The notes under the pieces are model-generated. The model did no database searches, was not told where the DNA came from, and saw only the letters and a program-made list of their open reading frames with translations. Shown piece by piece: positions 20,951 to 35,067 of a stretch of DNA of 64,000 nt. Source of the stretch: Gordius sp. MW1 (lineage: Eukaryota > Nematomorpha > Gordioida > Gordea > Gordiidae); assembly GCA_964036665.1 (NCBI GenBank), contig OZ038530.1:3162001-3226000 (forward strand), read 5' to 3'. The translations under genes and the position numbers were made by a program. Every line of letters starts with the position of its first letter. The stretch's first letter is position 1.

Positions 20951-23900
20951 GACGTGGTTTCTATGATCCCAAGTAAAAATTTATCAGAATCTAAAAACTA
21001 TTACTTTGAAATCATGATCGCATAGAGCCATTTTCAAAAATTAAGCATTCACTTTGCGATACAACAAACTAATCGCAACAATAAAACGTTGTCTTTTGTC
21101 AAAATGATAGTTCTCCTTCTCGCAGCTTAAAACCTCTTTTCGGAAGTAAATCTATGATAATAGGATTCTCAAATTGGCTTACTTTTATATATTTTTTCAT
21201 GCTCTTTCACATAGAATCGAAAAAAATAAATATTTTTACCTCAAAATTTTTTACATATTTTTCTTTGAACCGTATTCATCCGATGAAAGTTGTCGTTTTC
21301 AGACGTGGTTTCCATGATAAAAACTAAAAATTTATCAGAATCAGAAAACTATTACTTTGAAATCATGATCGCATACTGCAGTTTTCAAAAATTAAGCACT
21401 CACGTTGCGATACAACAAACTAATCGCAACAATAAAACGTTGTCTTTTGTCAAAATGATAGTTCTCGCAGCTTAAAACCTCTTTTCGGAAGTCAATCGAG
21501 GATAATAGGATTCTCAAATTGGCTTACTTTTATATATTTTTTTTATGGTCTTTCACATAGAATCGAAAAAAATAAATATTTTTACCTCAAAATTTTTCAC
21601 ATATTTTTCTTTGAACCGTATTCATCCGATGAAAGTTTTTCAGACGTGGTTTCTATGATCCCAAATAAAAATTTATCAGAATCAGAAAACTTTTACTTTG
21701 AAATCATGATCGCATAGAGCAGTTTTCAAAAATTAAGCATTCACGTTGCGATACAACAAACTAATCGCAACAGTAAAACGTTGTCTTTAAAATGATAGTT
21801 CTCGCAGCTTAAAACCTCTTTTCAGAAGTCAATCGAGGATAATAGGATTCTTGAATTGGCCTACTTTTATATATTTTTTATGCTCTTTCACATAGAATCG
21901 TAAAAAAGAAATATTTTTACCTCAAAATTTTTCACATATTTTTCTTTGAACCGTAGTCATCCGATGAAAGTTGTCGTTTTCAGAGGTGGTTTCTATGATC
22001 CCAAATAAAAATTTATCAGAATCACAAAACTTTTACTTTGAAATCATGATCGCATAGAGCAGTTTTCAAAAATTAAGCATTCACGTTGCGATACAACAAA
22101 CTAATCGCAACAATAAAACGTTGTCTTTAAATGAGAGTTCTCGCAGCTTAAAACCTCTTTTCAGAAGTCAATCGAGGATAATGGGATTCTCAAATTGGCC
22201 TACTTTTATATATTTTTTCATGCTCTTTCACATAGAATCGAAAAAATAAATATTTTTACCTCAAAATTTTTTACATATTTTTCTTTCAACCGTATTCATC
22301 TGATGAAAGTTGTCGTTTTCAGACGTGGTTTCCATGATAAAAGTAAAAATTTATCAGAATCAGAAAACTATTACTTTGAAATCATGATCGCATAGTGCAT
22401 TTTTGAAAAATCAAGCACTCACGTTGCGATACAACAAACTAATCGCAACAATAAAACGTTGTCTTTTGTCAAAATGATAGTTCTCCTTCTCGCAGCTTAA
22501 AACCTCTTTTCGGAAGTAAATCTATGATAATAGGATTCTCAAATTGGCTTACTTTTATATATTTTTTCATGCTCTTTCACATGGAATCGAAAAAATAAAT
22601 ATTTTTACCTCAAAATTTTTTACATATTTTTCTTTGAACTGTATTCATCCGATGAAAGTTGTCGTTTTCAGACGTGGTTTCCATGATAAAAAGTAAAAAT
22701 TTATCAGAATCAGAAAACTATTACTTTGAAATCATGATCGCATAGTGCATTTTTGAATAATTAAGCACTCACGTTGCGATACAACAAACTAATCGCAACA
22801 ATAAAACGTTGTCTTTAAAATGATAGTTCTCGCAGCTTAAAACCTCTTTTCAGAAGTCAATCGAGGATAATGGGATTCTCAAATTGGCCTACTTTTATAT
22901 ATTTTTTCATGCTCTTTCACATAGAATCGAAAAAAATAAATATTTTTACTTCAAAATTTTTCACATATTTTTCTTTGAACCGTATTCATCCGATGAAAGT
23001 TGTCGTTTTCAGACGTGGTTTCCCTGATAAAAAGTAAAAATTTATCAGAATCAGAAAACTATTACTTTGAAATCATGATCGCATAGTGCATTTTTGAATA
23101 ATTAAGCACTCACGTTGCGATACAACAAACTAATCGCAACAATAAAACGTTGTCTTTTGTCCAAATGATAGTTCTCGCAGCTTAAAACCTCTTTTCGGAA
23201 TTCAATCGAGGATAATAGGATTCTCAAATTGGCCTACTTTTATATATTTTTTCATGCTCTTTCACATAGAATCGAAAAAAATAAATATTTTTACTTCAAA
23301 ATTTTTCACATATTTTTCTTTGAACCGTATTCATCCGATGAAAGTTGTCGTTTTCAGACGTGGTTTCCATGATAAAAAGTAAAAATTTATCAGAATCAGA
23401 AAACTATTACTTTGAAATCATGATCGCATAGTGCATTTTTGAATAATTAAGCACTCACGTTGCGATACAACAAACTAATCGCAACAATAAAACGTTGTCT
23501 TATGTCAAAATGATAGTTCTCCTTCTCGCAGCTTAAAACCTCTTTTCGGAAGTAAATCTATGATAATAGGATTCTCAAATTGGCTTACTTTTATATATTT
23601 TTTTATGCTCTTTCACACAGAATCGAAAAAAAAAAAAAATTTTACCTCAAAATTTTTCACATATTTTTCTTTCAACCGTATTCATCCGATGAAAGTTGTC
23701 GTTTTCAGACGTGGTTTCCATGATAAAAAGTAAAAATTTATCAGAATCAGAAAACTATTACTTTGAAATCATGATCGCATAGTGCATTTTGAAAAATTAA
23801 GCACTCATTTGCGATACAACAAACTAATCGCAACAATAAAACGTTGTCTTTTGTCAAAATGATAGTTCTCGCAGCTTAAAACCTCTTTTCGGAAGTCAAT

Positions 23901-26900
23901 CGAGGATAATAGGATTCTCAAATTGGCCTACTTTTATATATTTTTTCATGCTCTTTCACATAGAATCGAAAAAAATAAATATTTTTACCTCAAAATTTTT
24001 CACATATTTTTCTTTCAACCGTATTCATCCGATGAAAGGTGTCGTTTTCAGACGTGGTTTCCATGATAAAAAGTAAAAATTTATCAGAATCAGAAAACTA
24101 TCACTTTGAAATCATGATAGCATTGTGCATTTTTGAAAAATTAAGCACTCACGTTGCGATACAACAAATTAATCGCAACAATAAAACGTTGTCTTTTGTC
24201 AAAATGATAGTTCTCGCAGCTTAAAACCTCTTTTCGGAAGTCAATCGATGATAATAGGATTCTCAAATTGGCCTACTTTTATATATTTTTTCATGCTCTT
24301 TCACATAGAATCGAAAAAAATAAATATTTTTACCTCAAAATTTTTCACATATTTTTCTTTGAACCGTATTCATCCGATGATAGTTGTCGTTTTCAGACGT
24401 TGTTTCTATGATCCCAAGTAAAAATTTATCAGAATCTAAAAACTATTACTTTGAAATCATGATCGCATAGAGCAGTTTTCAAAAATTAAGCACTCACGTT
24501 GCGATACAACAAACTAATCGCAACAATAAAACGTTGTCTTTTGTCAAAATGATAGTTCTCGCAGCTTAAAACCTTTTTTCGGAAGTCAATCGAGGATAAT
24601 AGGATTCTCAAATTGGCCTACTTTTATATATTTTTTCATGGTCTTTCACATAGAATCGAAAAAATAAATATTTTTACCTCAAAATTTTTCACATATTTTT
24701 CTTTGAACCGTATTCATCCGATGAAAGTTGTCGTTTTCAGACGTGGTTTCCATGATAAAAAGTAAAAATTTATCAGAATCAGAAAACTATTACTTTGAAA
24801 TCATGATCGCATAGTGCATTTTTGAATAATTAAGCACTCACGTTGCGATACAACAAACTAATCGCAACAATAAAACGTTGTCTTTTGTCAAAATGATAGT
24901 TCTCGCAGCTTAAAACCTCTTTTCGGAAGTCAATCGAGGATAATAGGATTCTCAAATTGGCCTACTTTTATATATTTTTTCATGGTCTTTCACATAGAAT
25001 CGAAAAAAAATAAATATTTTTACCTCAAAAATTTTCACATATTTTCTTTCAACCGTATTCATCCGATGAAAGTTGTCGTTTTCAGACGTGGTTTCCATGA
25101 TAAAAAGTAAAAATTTATCAGAATCAGAAAACTATTACTTTGAAATCATGATCGCATAGTGCATTTTTGAAAAATTAAGCACTCACGTTGCGATACAACA
25201 AACTAATCGCAACAATAAAACGTTGTCTTTTGTCAAAATGATAGTTCTCGCAGCTTAAAACCTCTTTTCGGAAGTCAATCGAGGATAATAGGATTCTCAA
25301 ATTGGCTTACTTTTATATATTTTTTCATGCTCTTTCACATAGAATCGAAAAAAATAAATATTTTTTCCATCAAAATTTTTCACATATTTTTCTTTCAACC
25401 GGATTCATCTGATGAAAGTTGTCGTTTTCAGACGTGGTTTTTATGATAAAAAGTAAAAATTTATCAGAATCAGAAAACTATTACTTTGAAATCATGATCG
25501 CATAGTGCATTTTTGAAAAATTAAGCACTCACGTTGCGATACAACAAACTAATCGCAACAATAAAACTTTGTCTTTTGTCAAAATTATAGTTCTCGCAGC
25601 TTAAAACCTCTTTTCGGAAGTCAATCGAGGATAATAGGATTCTCAAATTGGCTTACTTTTATATATTTTTTCATGCTCTTTCACATAGAATCGAAAAAAA
25701 AAAATATTTTTACCTCAAAATTTTTCACATATTTTTCTTTGAACCGTATTCATCCGATGATAGTTGTCGTTTTCAGACGTGGTTTCTATGATCCCAAGTA
25801 AAAATTTATCAGAATCTAAAAACTATTACTTTGAAATCATGATCGCATAGAGCAGTTTTCAAAAATTAAGCACTCACGTTGCGATACAACAAACTAATCG
25901 CAACAATAAAACGTTGTCTTTTGTCAAAATGATAGTTCTCGCAGCTTAAAACCTTTTTTCGGAAGTCAATCGAGGATAATAGGATTCTCAAATTGGCCTA
26001 CTTTTATATATTTTTTCATGGTCTTTCACATAGAATCGAAAAAAAATAAATATTTTTACCTCAAAATTTTTCACATATTTTTCTTTCAACCGTATTCATC
26101 CGATGAAAGTTGTCGTTGTAGACGTGGTTTCCATGATAAAAAGTAAAAATTTATCAGAATCAGAAAACTATTACTTTGAAATCATGATCGCATAGTGCAT
26201 TTTTAAAAAATTAAGCACTCACGTTGCGATACAACAAACTAATCGCAACAATAAAACGTTGTCTTTTGTCAAAATGATAGTTCTCGCAGCTTAAAACCTC
26301 TTTTCGGAAGTCAATCGAGGATAATAGGATTCTCAAATTGGCTTACTTTTATATATTTTTTCATGCTCTTTCACATAGAATCGAAAAAAATAAATATTTT
26401 TACCTCAAAATTTTTCACATATTTTTCTTTGAACCGTATTCATCCGATGAAAGATGTCGTTTTCAGACGTGGTTTCTATGATCCCAAGTAAAAATTTATC
26501 AGAATCTAAAAACTATTACTTTGAAATCATGATCGCATAGAGCAGTTTTCAAAAATTAAGCACTCACGTTGCGATACAACAAACTAATCGCAGCAATAAA
26601 ACGTTGTCTTTTGTCAAAATGATAGTTCTCGCAGCTTAAAACCTCTTTTCGGAAGTCAATCGAGGATAATAGGATTCTCAAATGGGCTTACTTTTAAATA
26701 TTTTTTTATGCTCTTTCACATAGAATCGAAAAAAATAAATATTTTTACCTCAAAATTTTTCACATATTTTTCTTTGAACCGTATTCATCCGATGAAAGTT
26801 GTCGTTTTCAGACGTGGTTTCTATGATCCCAAGTAAAAATTTATCAGAATCTAAAAACTATTACTTTGAAATCATGATCGCATAGAGCCATTTTCAAAAA

Positions 26901-29839
26901 TTAAGCACTCACTTTGCGATACAACAAACTAATCGCAACAATAAAACGTTGTCTTTTGTCAAAATGATAGTTCTCCTTCTCGCAGCTTAAAACCTCTTTT
27001 CGTAAGTAAATCTATGATAATAGGATTCTCAAATTGGCTTACTTTTATATATTTTTTTATGCTCTTTCACACAGAATCGAAAAAAAAAAAAAATTTTACC
27101 TCAAAATTTTTCACATATTTTTCTTTCAACCGTATTCATCCGATGAAAGTTGTCGTTTTCAGACGTGGTTTCCATGATAAAAAGTAAAAATTTATCAGAA
27201 TCAGAAAACTATTACTTTGAAATCATGATCGCATAGTGCATTTTTGAAAAATTAAGCACTCATTTGCGATACAACAAACTAATCGCAACAATAAAACGTT
27301 GTTTTGTCAAAATGATAGTTCTCGCAGCTTAAAACCTCTTTTCGGAAGTCAATCGAGGATAATAGGATTCTCAAATTGGCCTACTTTTATATATTTTTTC
27401 ATGCTCTTTCACATAGAATCGAAAAAAATAAATATTTTTACCTCAAAATTTTTCACATGTTTTTCTTTCAACCGTATTCATCCAATGAAAGTTGTCGTTT
27501 TCAGACGTGGTTTCCATGATAAAAAGTAAAAATTTATCAGAATCAGAAAACTATTACTTTTAAATCATGATCGCATAAGTGCATTTTTGAAAAATTAAGC
27601 ACTCACGTTGCGATACAACAAGCTAATCGCAACAATAAAACGTTGTCTTTTGTCAAAATGATAGTTCTCGCAGCTTAAAACCTCTTTTCGGAAGTCAATC
27701 GAGGATAATAGGATTCTCAAATTGGCCTACTTTTATATATTTTTTCATGCTCTTTCACATAGAATCGAAAAAAATAAATATTTTTACCTCAAAATTTTTC
27801 ACATATTTTTCTTTCAACCGTATTCATCCGATGAAAGTTGTCGTTTTCAAACGCGGTTTCCATGATAAAAAGTAAAAATTTATCAGAATCAGAAAACTAT
27901 TACTTTGAAATCATGATCGCATAGTGCATTTTTGAAAAATTAAGCACTCACGTTGCGATACAATAAACTAATCGTAACAATAAAACTTTGTCTTTTGTCA
28001 AAATGATAGTTCTCGCAGCTTAAAACCTCTTTTCGGAAGTCAATCGAGGATAATAGGATTCTCAAATTGGCCTACTTTTATATATTTTTTCATGCTCTTT
28101 CACATAGAATCGAAAAAAATAAATATTTTTACCTCAAAATTTTTCACATATTTTTCTTTCAACCGTATTCATCCGATGAAAGTTGTAGTTTTCCGACGTG
28201 GTTTCCATGATAAAAAGTAAAAATTTATCAGAATCAGAAAACTATTACTTTGAAATCATGATCGCATAGTGCATTTTTGAAAAATTAAGCACTCACGTTG
28301 CGATACAACAAACTAATCGCAACAATAAAACGTTGTCTTTTGTCAAAATGATAGTTCTCGCAGCTTAAAACCTATTTTCGGAAGTCAATCGAGGATAATA
28401 GGATTCTCAAATGGGCTTATTTTTATATATTTTTTCATGCTCTTTCACATAAAAAAAAAATAAATATTTTTACCTCAAAATTTTTCACATATTTTTCTTT
28501 CAACCGTATTCATCCGATCAAAGTTGTCGTTTTCAGACGTGGTTTCCATGATAAAAAGTAAAAATTTATCAGAATCAGAAAACTATTACTTTGAAATCAT
28601 GATCGCATAGTGCATTTTTGAAAAATTAAGCACTCACGTTGGGATACAACAAACTAATCGCAACAATAAAACGTTGTCTTTTGTCAAAATGATAGTTCTC
28701 GCAGCTTAAAACCTCTTTTCGGAAGTCAATCGAGGATAACAGGATTCTCAAATTGGCATACTTTTATATATTTTTTCATGCTCTTTCACATAGAATCGAA
28801 AAAAATAAATATTTTTACCTCAAAATTTTTCACATATTTTTCTTTTAACGGTATTCATCCGATGAAAGTTGTCGTTTTCAGACGTGGTTTCTATGATCCC
28901 AAGTAAAAATTTATCAGAATTTTTAAAACTATTACTTTGAAATCATGATCGCATAGAGCAGTTTTCAAAAATAAACCACTCACGTTGCGATTCAACAAAC
29001 TAATCGCAATAATAAAACGTTGTCTTTTGTTAAAATGATAGTTATCGCTACTTAAAACCTGTTTTCGGAAATCAATCGAGGATAATAGGATTCTCAAATT
29101 GGCTTACTTTTATATATTTTTTCATGCTCTTTCACATAGAATCGAAAAAAATAAATATTTTTACCTCAAAATTTTTCACATATTTTTCTTTCAACCGTAT
29201 TCATACGATGAAAGTTGTCGTTTTCAGACGTGGTTTTTATGATAAAAAGTAAAAATTTATCAGAATCAGAAAACTATTACTTTGAAATCATGATCGCATA
29301 GTGCATTTTTGAAAAATTAAGCACTCACGTTGGGATACAACAAACTAATCGCAACAATAAAACTTTGTCTTTTGTCAAAATGATAGTTCTCGCAGCTTAA
29401 AACCTCTTTTCGGAAGTCAATCGAGGATAATAGGATTCTCAAATTGGCTTAATTTTATATATTTTTTTATGCTCTTTCACATAGAATCGAAAAAAATAAA
29501 TATTTTTACCTCAAAATTTTTCACATATTTTTCTTTCAACCGTATTCATCCGATGAAAGTTGTCGTTTTCAGACGTGGTTTTTATGATAAAAAGTAAAAA
29601 TTTATCAGAATCAGAAAACTATTACTTTGAAATCATGATCGCATAGAGCAGTTTTCAAAAATTAAGCACTCACGTTGCGATACAACAAACTAATCGCAAC
29701 AATAAAACGTTGTCTTTTGTCAAAATGATAGTTCTCGCAGCTTAAAACCTATTTTCGGAAGTCAATCGAGGATAATAGGATTCTCAAATGGGCTTACTTT
29801 TATATATTTTTTCATGCTCTTTCATATAAAATCGAAAAA

Positions 29840-31950
29840 AATAAATATTTTTACCTCAAAATTTTTCACATATTTTTCTTTCAACCGTATTCATCCGATG
29901 AAAGTTGTCGTTTTCAGACGTGGTTTTTATGATAAAAAGTAAAAATTTATCAGAATCAGAAAACTATTACTTTGAAATCATGATCGCATAGAGCAGTTTT
30001 CAAAAATTAAGCACTCACGTTGCGATACAACAAACTAATCGCAACAATAAAACGTTGTCTTTTGTCAAAATGATAGTTCTCGCAGCTTAAAACCTCTTTT
30101 CGGAAGTCAATCGAGGATAATAGGATTCTCAAATGGGCTTACTTTTATATATTTTTTCATGCTCTTTCACATAGAATCGAAAAAAATAAATATTTTTACC
30201 TCAAAATTTTTCACATATTTTTCTTTGAACCGTATTCATCCGATGAAAGTTGTCGTTTTCAGACGTGGTTTCTATGATCCCAAGTAAAAATTTATCAGAA
30301 TCTAAAAACTATTACTTTGAAATCATGATCGCATAGAGCCATTTTCAAAAATTAAGCACTCACTTTGCGATACAACAAACTAATCGCAACAATAAAACGT
30401 TGTCTTTTGTCAAAATGATAGTTCTCCTTCTCGCAGCTTAAAACCTCTTTTCGGAAGAAAATCTATAATAATAGGATTCTCAAATTGGCTTACTTTTATA
30501 TATTTTTTTATGCTCTTTCACATAGAATCGAAAAAAATAAATATTTTTACCTCAAAATTTTTTACATATTTTTCTTTGAACCGTATTCATCCGATGAAAG
30601 TTGTCGTTTTCAGACGTGGTTTCCATGATAAAAAGTAAAAATTTATCAGAATCAGAAAACTATTACTTTGAAATCATAATCGCATAGTGCATTTTTGAAT
30701 AATTAAGCACTCACGTTGCGATACAACAAACTAATCGCAACAATAAAACGTTGTCTTTTGTCAAAATGATAGTTCTCGCAGCTTAAAACCTCTTTTCGGA
30801 AGTCAATCGAGGATAATAGGATTTTCAAATTGGCCTACTTTTATATATTTTTTTATGCTCTTTCACATAGAATCGAAAAAAATAAATATTTTTACCTCAA
30901 AATTTTTCACATATTTTTCTTTCAACCGTATTCATCCGATGAAAGTTGTCGTTTTCAGACGTGGTTTCCATTATAAAAAGTAAAAATTTATCAGAATCAG
31001 AAAACTATTACTTTGAAATCATGATCGCATAGTGCATTTTTGAAAAATTAAGCACTCACGTTGGGATACAACAAACTAATCGCAACAATAAAACGTTGTC
31101 TTTTGTCAAAATGATAGTTCTCGCAGCTTAAAACCTCTTTTCGGAAGTCAATCGAGGATAACAGGATTCTCAAATTGGCTTACTTTTATATATTTTTTCA
31201 TGCTCTTTCACATAGAATCGAAAAAAATAAATATTTTTACCTTAAAATTTTTCACATATTTTTCTTTGAACCGTATTCATCCGATGAAAGTTGTCGTTTT
31301 CAGACGTGGTTTCTATGATCCCAAGTAAAAATTTATCAGAATCTAAAAACTATTACTTTGAAATCATGATCGCATAGAGCCATTTTCAAAAATTAAGCAC
31401 TCACTTTGCGATACAACAAACTAATCGCAACAATAAAACGTTGTCTTTTGTCAAAATGATAGTTCTCCTTCTCGCAGCTTAAAACCTCGTTTCGGAAGTA
31501 AATCTATGATAATAGGATTCTCAAATTGGCTTACTTTTATATGTTTTTTCATGCTCTTTCACATAGAATCGAAAAAAATAAATATTTTTACCTCAAAATT
31601 TTTCACATATTTTTCTTTGAACCGTATTCATCCGATGAAAGTTGTCGTTTTCAGACGTGGTTTCCATGATAAAAAGTAAAAATTTATCAGAATCAGAAAA
31701 CTATTACTTTGAAATCATGATCGCATAGTGCATTTTTGAATAATTAAGAACTCACGTTGCGATACAACAAACTAATCGCAACAATAAAACGTTGTCTTTT
31801 GTCAAAATGATAGTTCTCGCAGCTTAAAACCTCTTTTCGGAAGTCAATCGAGGATAATAGGATTCTCAAATTGGCCTACTTTTATATATTTTTTCATGCT
31901 CTTTCACATAGAATCGAAAAAAATAAATATTTTTACCTCAAAATTTTTCA
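29840..31950 (+). repeat. Six-monomer block duplicated 3,117 bp downstream (first copy)
   Basis: Rare variants recur at exactly 3,117 bp in the same order: ggaagaaaatc (30453, 33570), aacaggattc (31160, 34277), cctcgtttcgg (31485, 34602), aaatgggctt (near 30133, 33250). The offset corresponds to nine monomers. The match fades near 31950 / 35060, where tttccaaccg meets tttgaaccg. Confidence 0.75.
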
Positions 31951-32956
31951 CATATTTTTCTTCCAACCGTATTGATCCGATGAAAGTTGTCGTTTTCAGA
32001 CGTGGTTTCCATGATAAAAAGTAAAAATTTATCAGAATCAGAAAACTATTACTTTGAAATCATGATCGCATAGTGCATTTTTGAAAAATTAAGCACTCAC
32101 GTTGCGATACAACAAACTAATCGCAACAATAAAACGTTGTCTTTTGTCAAAATGATAGTTCTCGCAGCTTAAAACCTCTTTTCGGAAGTCAATCGAGGAT
32201 AATAGGATTCTCAAATTGGCATACTTTTATATATTTTTTCATGCTCTTTCACATAGAATCGAAAAAAATAAATATTTTTACCTCAAAATTTTTCACATAT
32301 TTTTCTTTCAACCGTATTCATCCGATGAAAGTTGTCGTTTTCAGACGTGGTTTCCATGATAAAAAGTAAAAATTTATCAGAATCAGAAAACTATTACTTT
32401 GAAATCATGATCGCATAGTGCATTTTTGAAAAATTAAGCACTCACGTTGCTATACAACAAACTAATCGCAACAATAAAACGTTGTCTTTTGTCAAAATGA
32501 TAGTTCTCGCAGCTTAAAACCTCTTTTCGGAAGTCAATCGAGGATAATAGGATACTCAAATTGGCTTACTTTTATATATTTTTTCATGCTCTTGCACATA
32601 GAATCAAAAAAAATAAATATTTTTACCTCAAAATTTTTCACATATTTTTCTTTCAACCGTATTCATCCGATGAAAGTTGTCGTTTTCAGACGTGGTTTTT
32701 ATGATAAAAAGTAAAAATTTATCAGAATCAGAAAACTATTACTTTGAAATCATGATCGCATAGTGCATTTTTGAAAAATTAAGCACTCACGTTGCGATAC
32801 AACAAACTAATCGCAACAATAAAACTTTGTCTTTTGTCAAAATGATAGTTCTCGCAGCTTAAAACCTCTTTTCGGAAGTCAATCGAGGATAATAGGATTC
32901 TCAAATTGGCTTAATTTTATATATTTTTTTATGCTCTTTCACATAGAATCGAAAAA

Positions 32957-35067
32957 AATAAATATTTTTACCTCAAAATTTTTCACATATTTTTCTTTCA
33001 ACCGTATTCATCCGATGAAAGTTGTCGTTTTCAGACGTGGTTTTTATGATAAAAAGTAAAAATTTATCAGAATCAGAAAACTATTACTTTGAAATCATGA
33101 TCGCATAGAGCAGTTTTCAAAAATTAAGCACTCACGTTGCGATACAACAAACTAATCGCAACAATAAAACGTTGTCTTTTGTCAAAATGATAGTTCTCGC
33201 AGCTTAAAACCTCTTTTCGGAAGTCAATCGAGGATAATAGGATTCTCAAATGGGCTTACTTTTATATATTTTTTCATGCTCTTTCACATACAATCGAAAA
33301 AAATAAATATTTTTACCTCAAAATTTTTCACATATTTTTCTTTGAACCGTATTCATCCGATGAAAGTTGTCGTTTTCAGACGTGGTTTCTATGATCCCAA
33401 GTAAAAATTTATCAGAATCTAAAAACTATTACTTTGAAATCATGATCGCATGGAGCCATTTTCAAAAATTAAGCACTCACTTTGCGATACAACAAACTAA
33501 TCGCAACAATAAAACGTTGTCTTTTGTCAAAATGATAGTTCTCCTTCTCGCAGCTTAAAACCTCTTTTCGGAAGAAAATCTATGATAATAGGATTCTCAA
33601 ATTGGCTTACTTTTATATATTTTTTTATGCTCTTTCACATAGAATCGAAAAAAATAAATATTTTTACCTCAAAATTTTTTACATATTTTTCTTTGAACCG
33701 TATTCATCCGATGAAAGTTGTCGTTTTCAGACGTGGTTTCCATGATAAAAAGTAAAAATTTATCAGAATCAGAAAACTATTACTTTGAAATCATAATCGC
33801 ATAGTGCATTTTTGAATAATTAAGCACTCACGTTGCGATACAACAAACTAATCGCAACAATAAAACGTTGTCTTTTGTCAAAATGATAGTTCTCGCAGCT
33901 TAAAACCTCTTTTTGGAAGTCAATCGATGATAATAGGATTCTCAAATTGGCCTACTTTTATATATTTTTTTATGCTCTTTCACATAGAATCGAAAAAAAT
34001 AAATATTTTTACCTCAAAATTTTTCACATATTATTCTTTCAACCGTATTCATCCGATGAAAGTTGTCGTTTTCAGACGTGGTTTCCATGATAAAAAGTAA
34101 AAATTTATCAGAATCAGAAAACTATTACTTTGAAATCATGATCGCATAGTGCATTTTTGAAAAATTAAGCACTCACGTTGGGATACAACAAACTAATCGC
34201 AACAATAAAACGTTGTCTTTTGTCAAAATGATAGTTCTCGCAGCTTAAAACCTCTTTTCGGAAGTCAATCGAGGATAACAGGATTCTCAAATTGGCTTAC
34301 TTTTATATATTTTTTCATGCTCTTTCACATAGAATCGAAAAAAATAAATATTTTTACCTTAAAATTTTTCACATATTTTTCTTTGAACCGTATTCATACG
34401 ATGAAAGTTGTCGTTTTCAGACGTGGTTTCTATGATCCCAAGTAAAAATTTATCAGAATCTAAAAACTATTACTTTGAAATCATGATCGCATAGAGCCAT
34501 TTTCAAAAATTAAGCACTCACTTTGCGATACAACAAACTAATCGCAACAATAAAACGTTGTCTTTTGTCAAAATGATAGTTCTCCTTCTCGCAGCTTAAA
34601 ACCTCGTTTCGGAAGTAAATCTATGATAATAGGATTCTCAAATTGGCTTACTTTTATATATTTTTTCATGCTCTTTCACATAGAATCGAAAAAAATAAAT
34701 ATTTTTACCTCAAAATTTTTCACATATTTTTCTTTGAACCGTATTCATCCGATGAAAGTTGTCGTTTTCAGACGTGGTTTCCATGATAAAAAGTAAAAAT
34801 TTATCAGAATCAGAAAACTATTACTTTGAAATCATGATCGCATAGTGCATTTTTGAATAATTAAGAACTCACGTTGCGATACAACAAACTAATCGCAACA
34901 ATAAAACGTTGTCTTTTGTCAAAATGATAATTCTCGCAGCTTAAAACCTCTTTTCGGAAGTCAATCGAGGATAATAGGATTCTCAAATTGGCCTACTTTT
35001 ATATATTTTTTCATGCTCTTTCACATAGAATCGAAAAAAATAAATATTTTTACCTCAAAATTTTTCA
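32957..35067 (+). repeat. Six-monomer block, second copy at +3,117 bp
   Basis: Partner of 29840-31950. A few private changes (gcatggagcc near 33450, ctttttggaag near 33912, cacatacaatcg near 33290) show that the copies have begun to diverge. Confidence 0.75.

Noticed and set aside
28891-29097. 68-codon minus-strand open frame
   Set aside because: Lies wholly within one satellite monomer made open by private substitutions; no recognisable protein.
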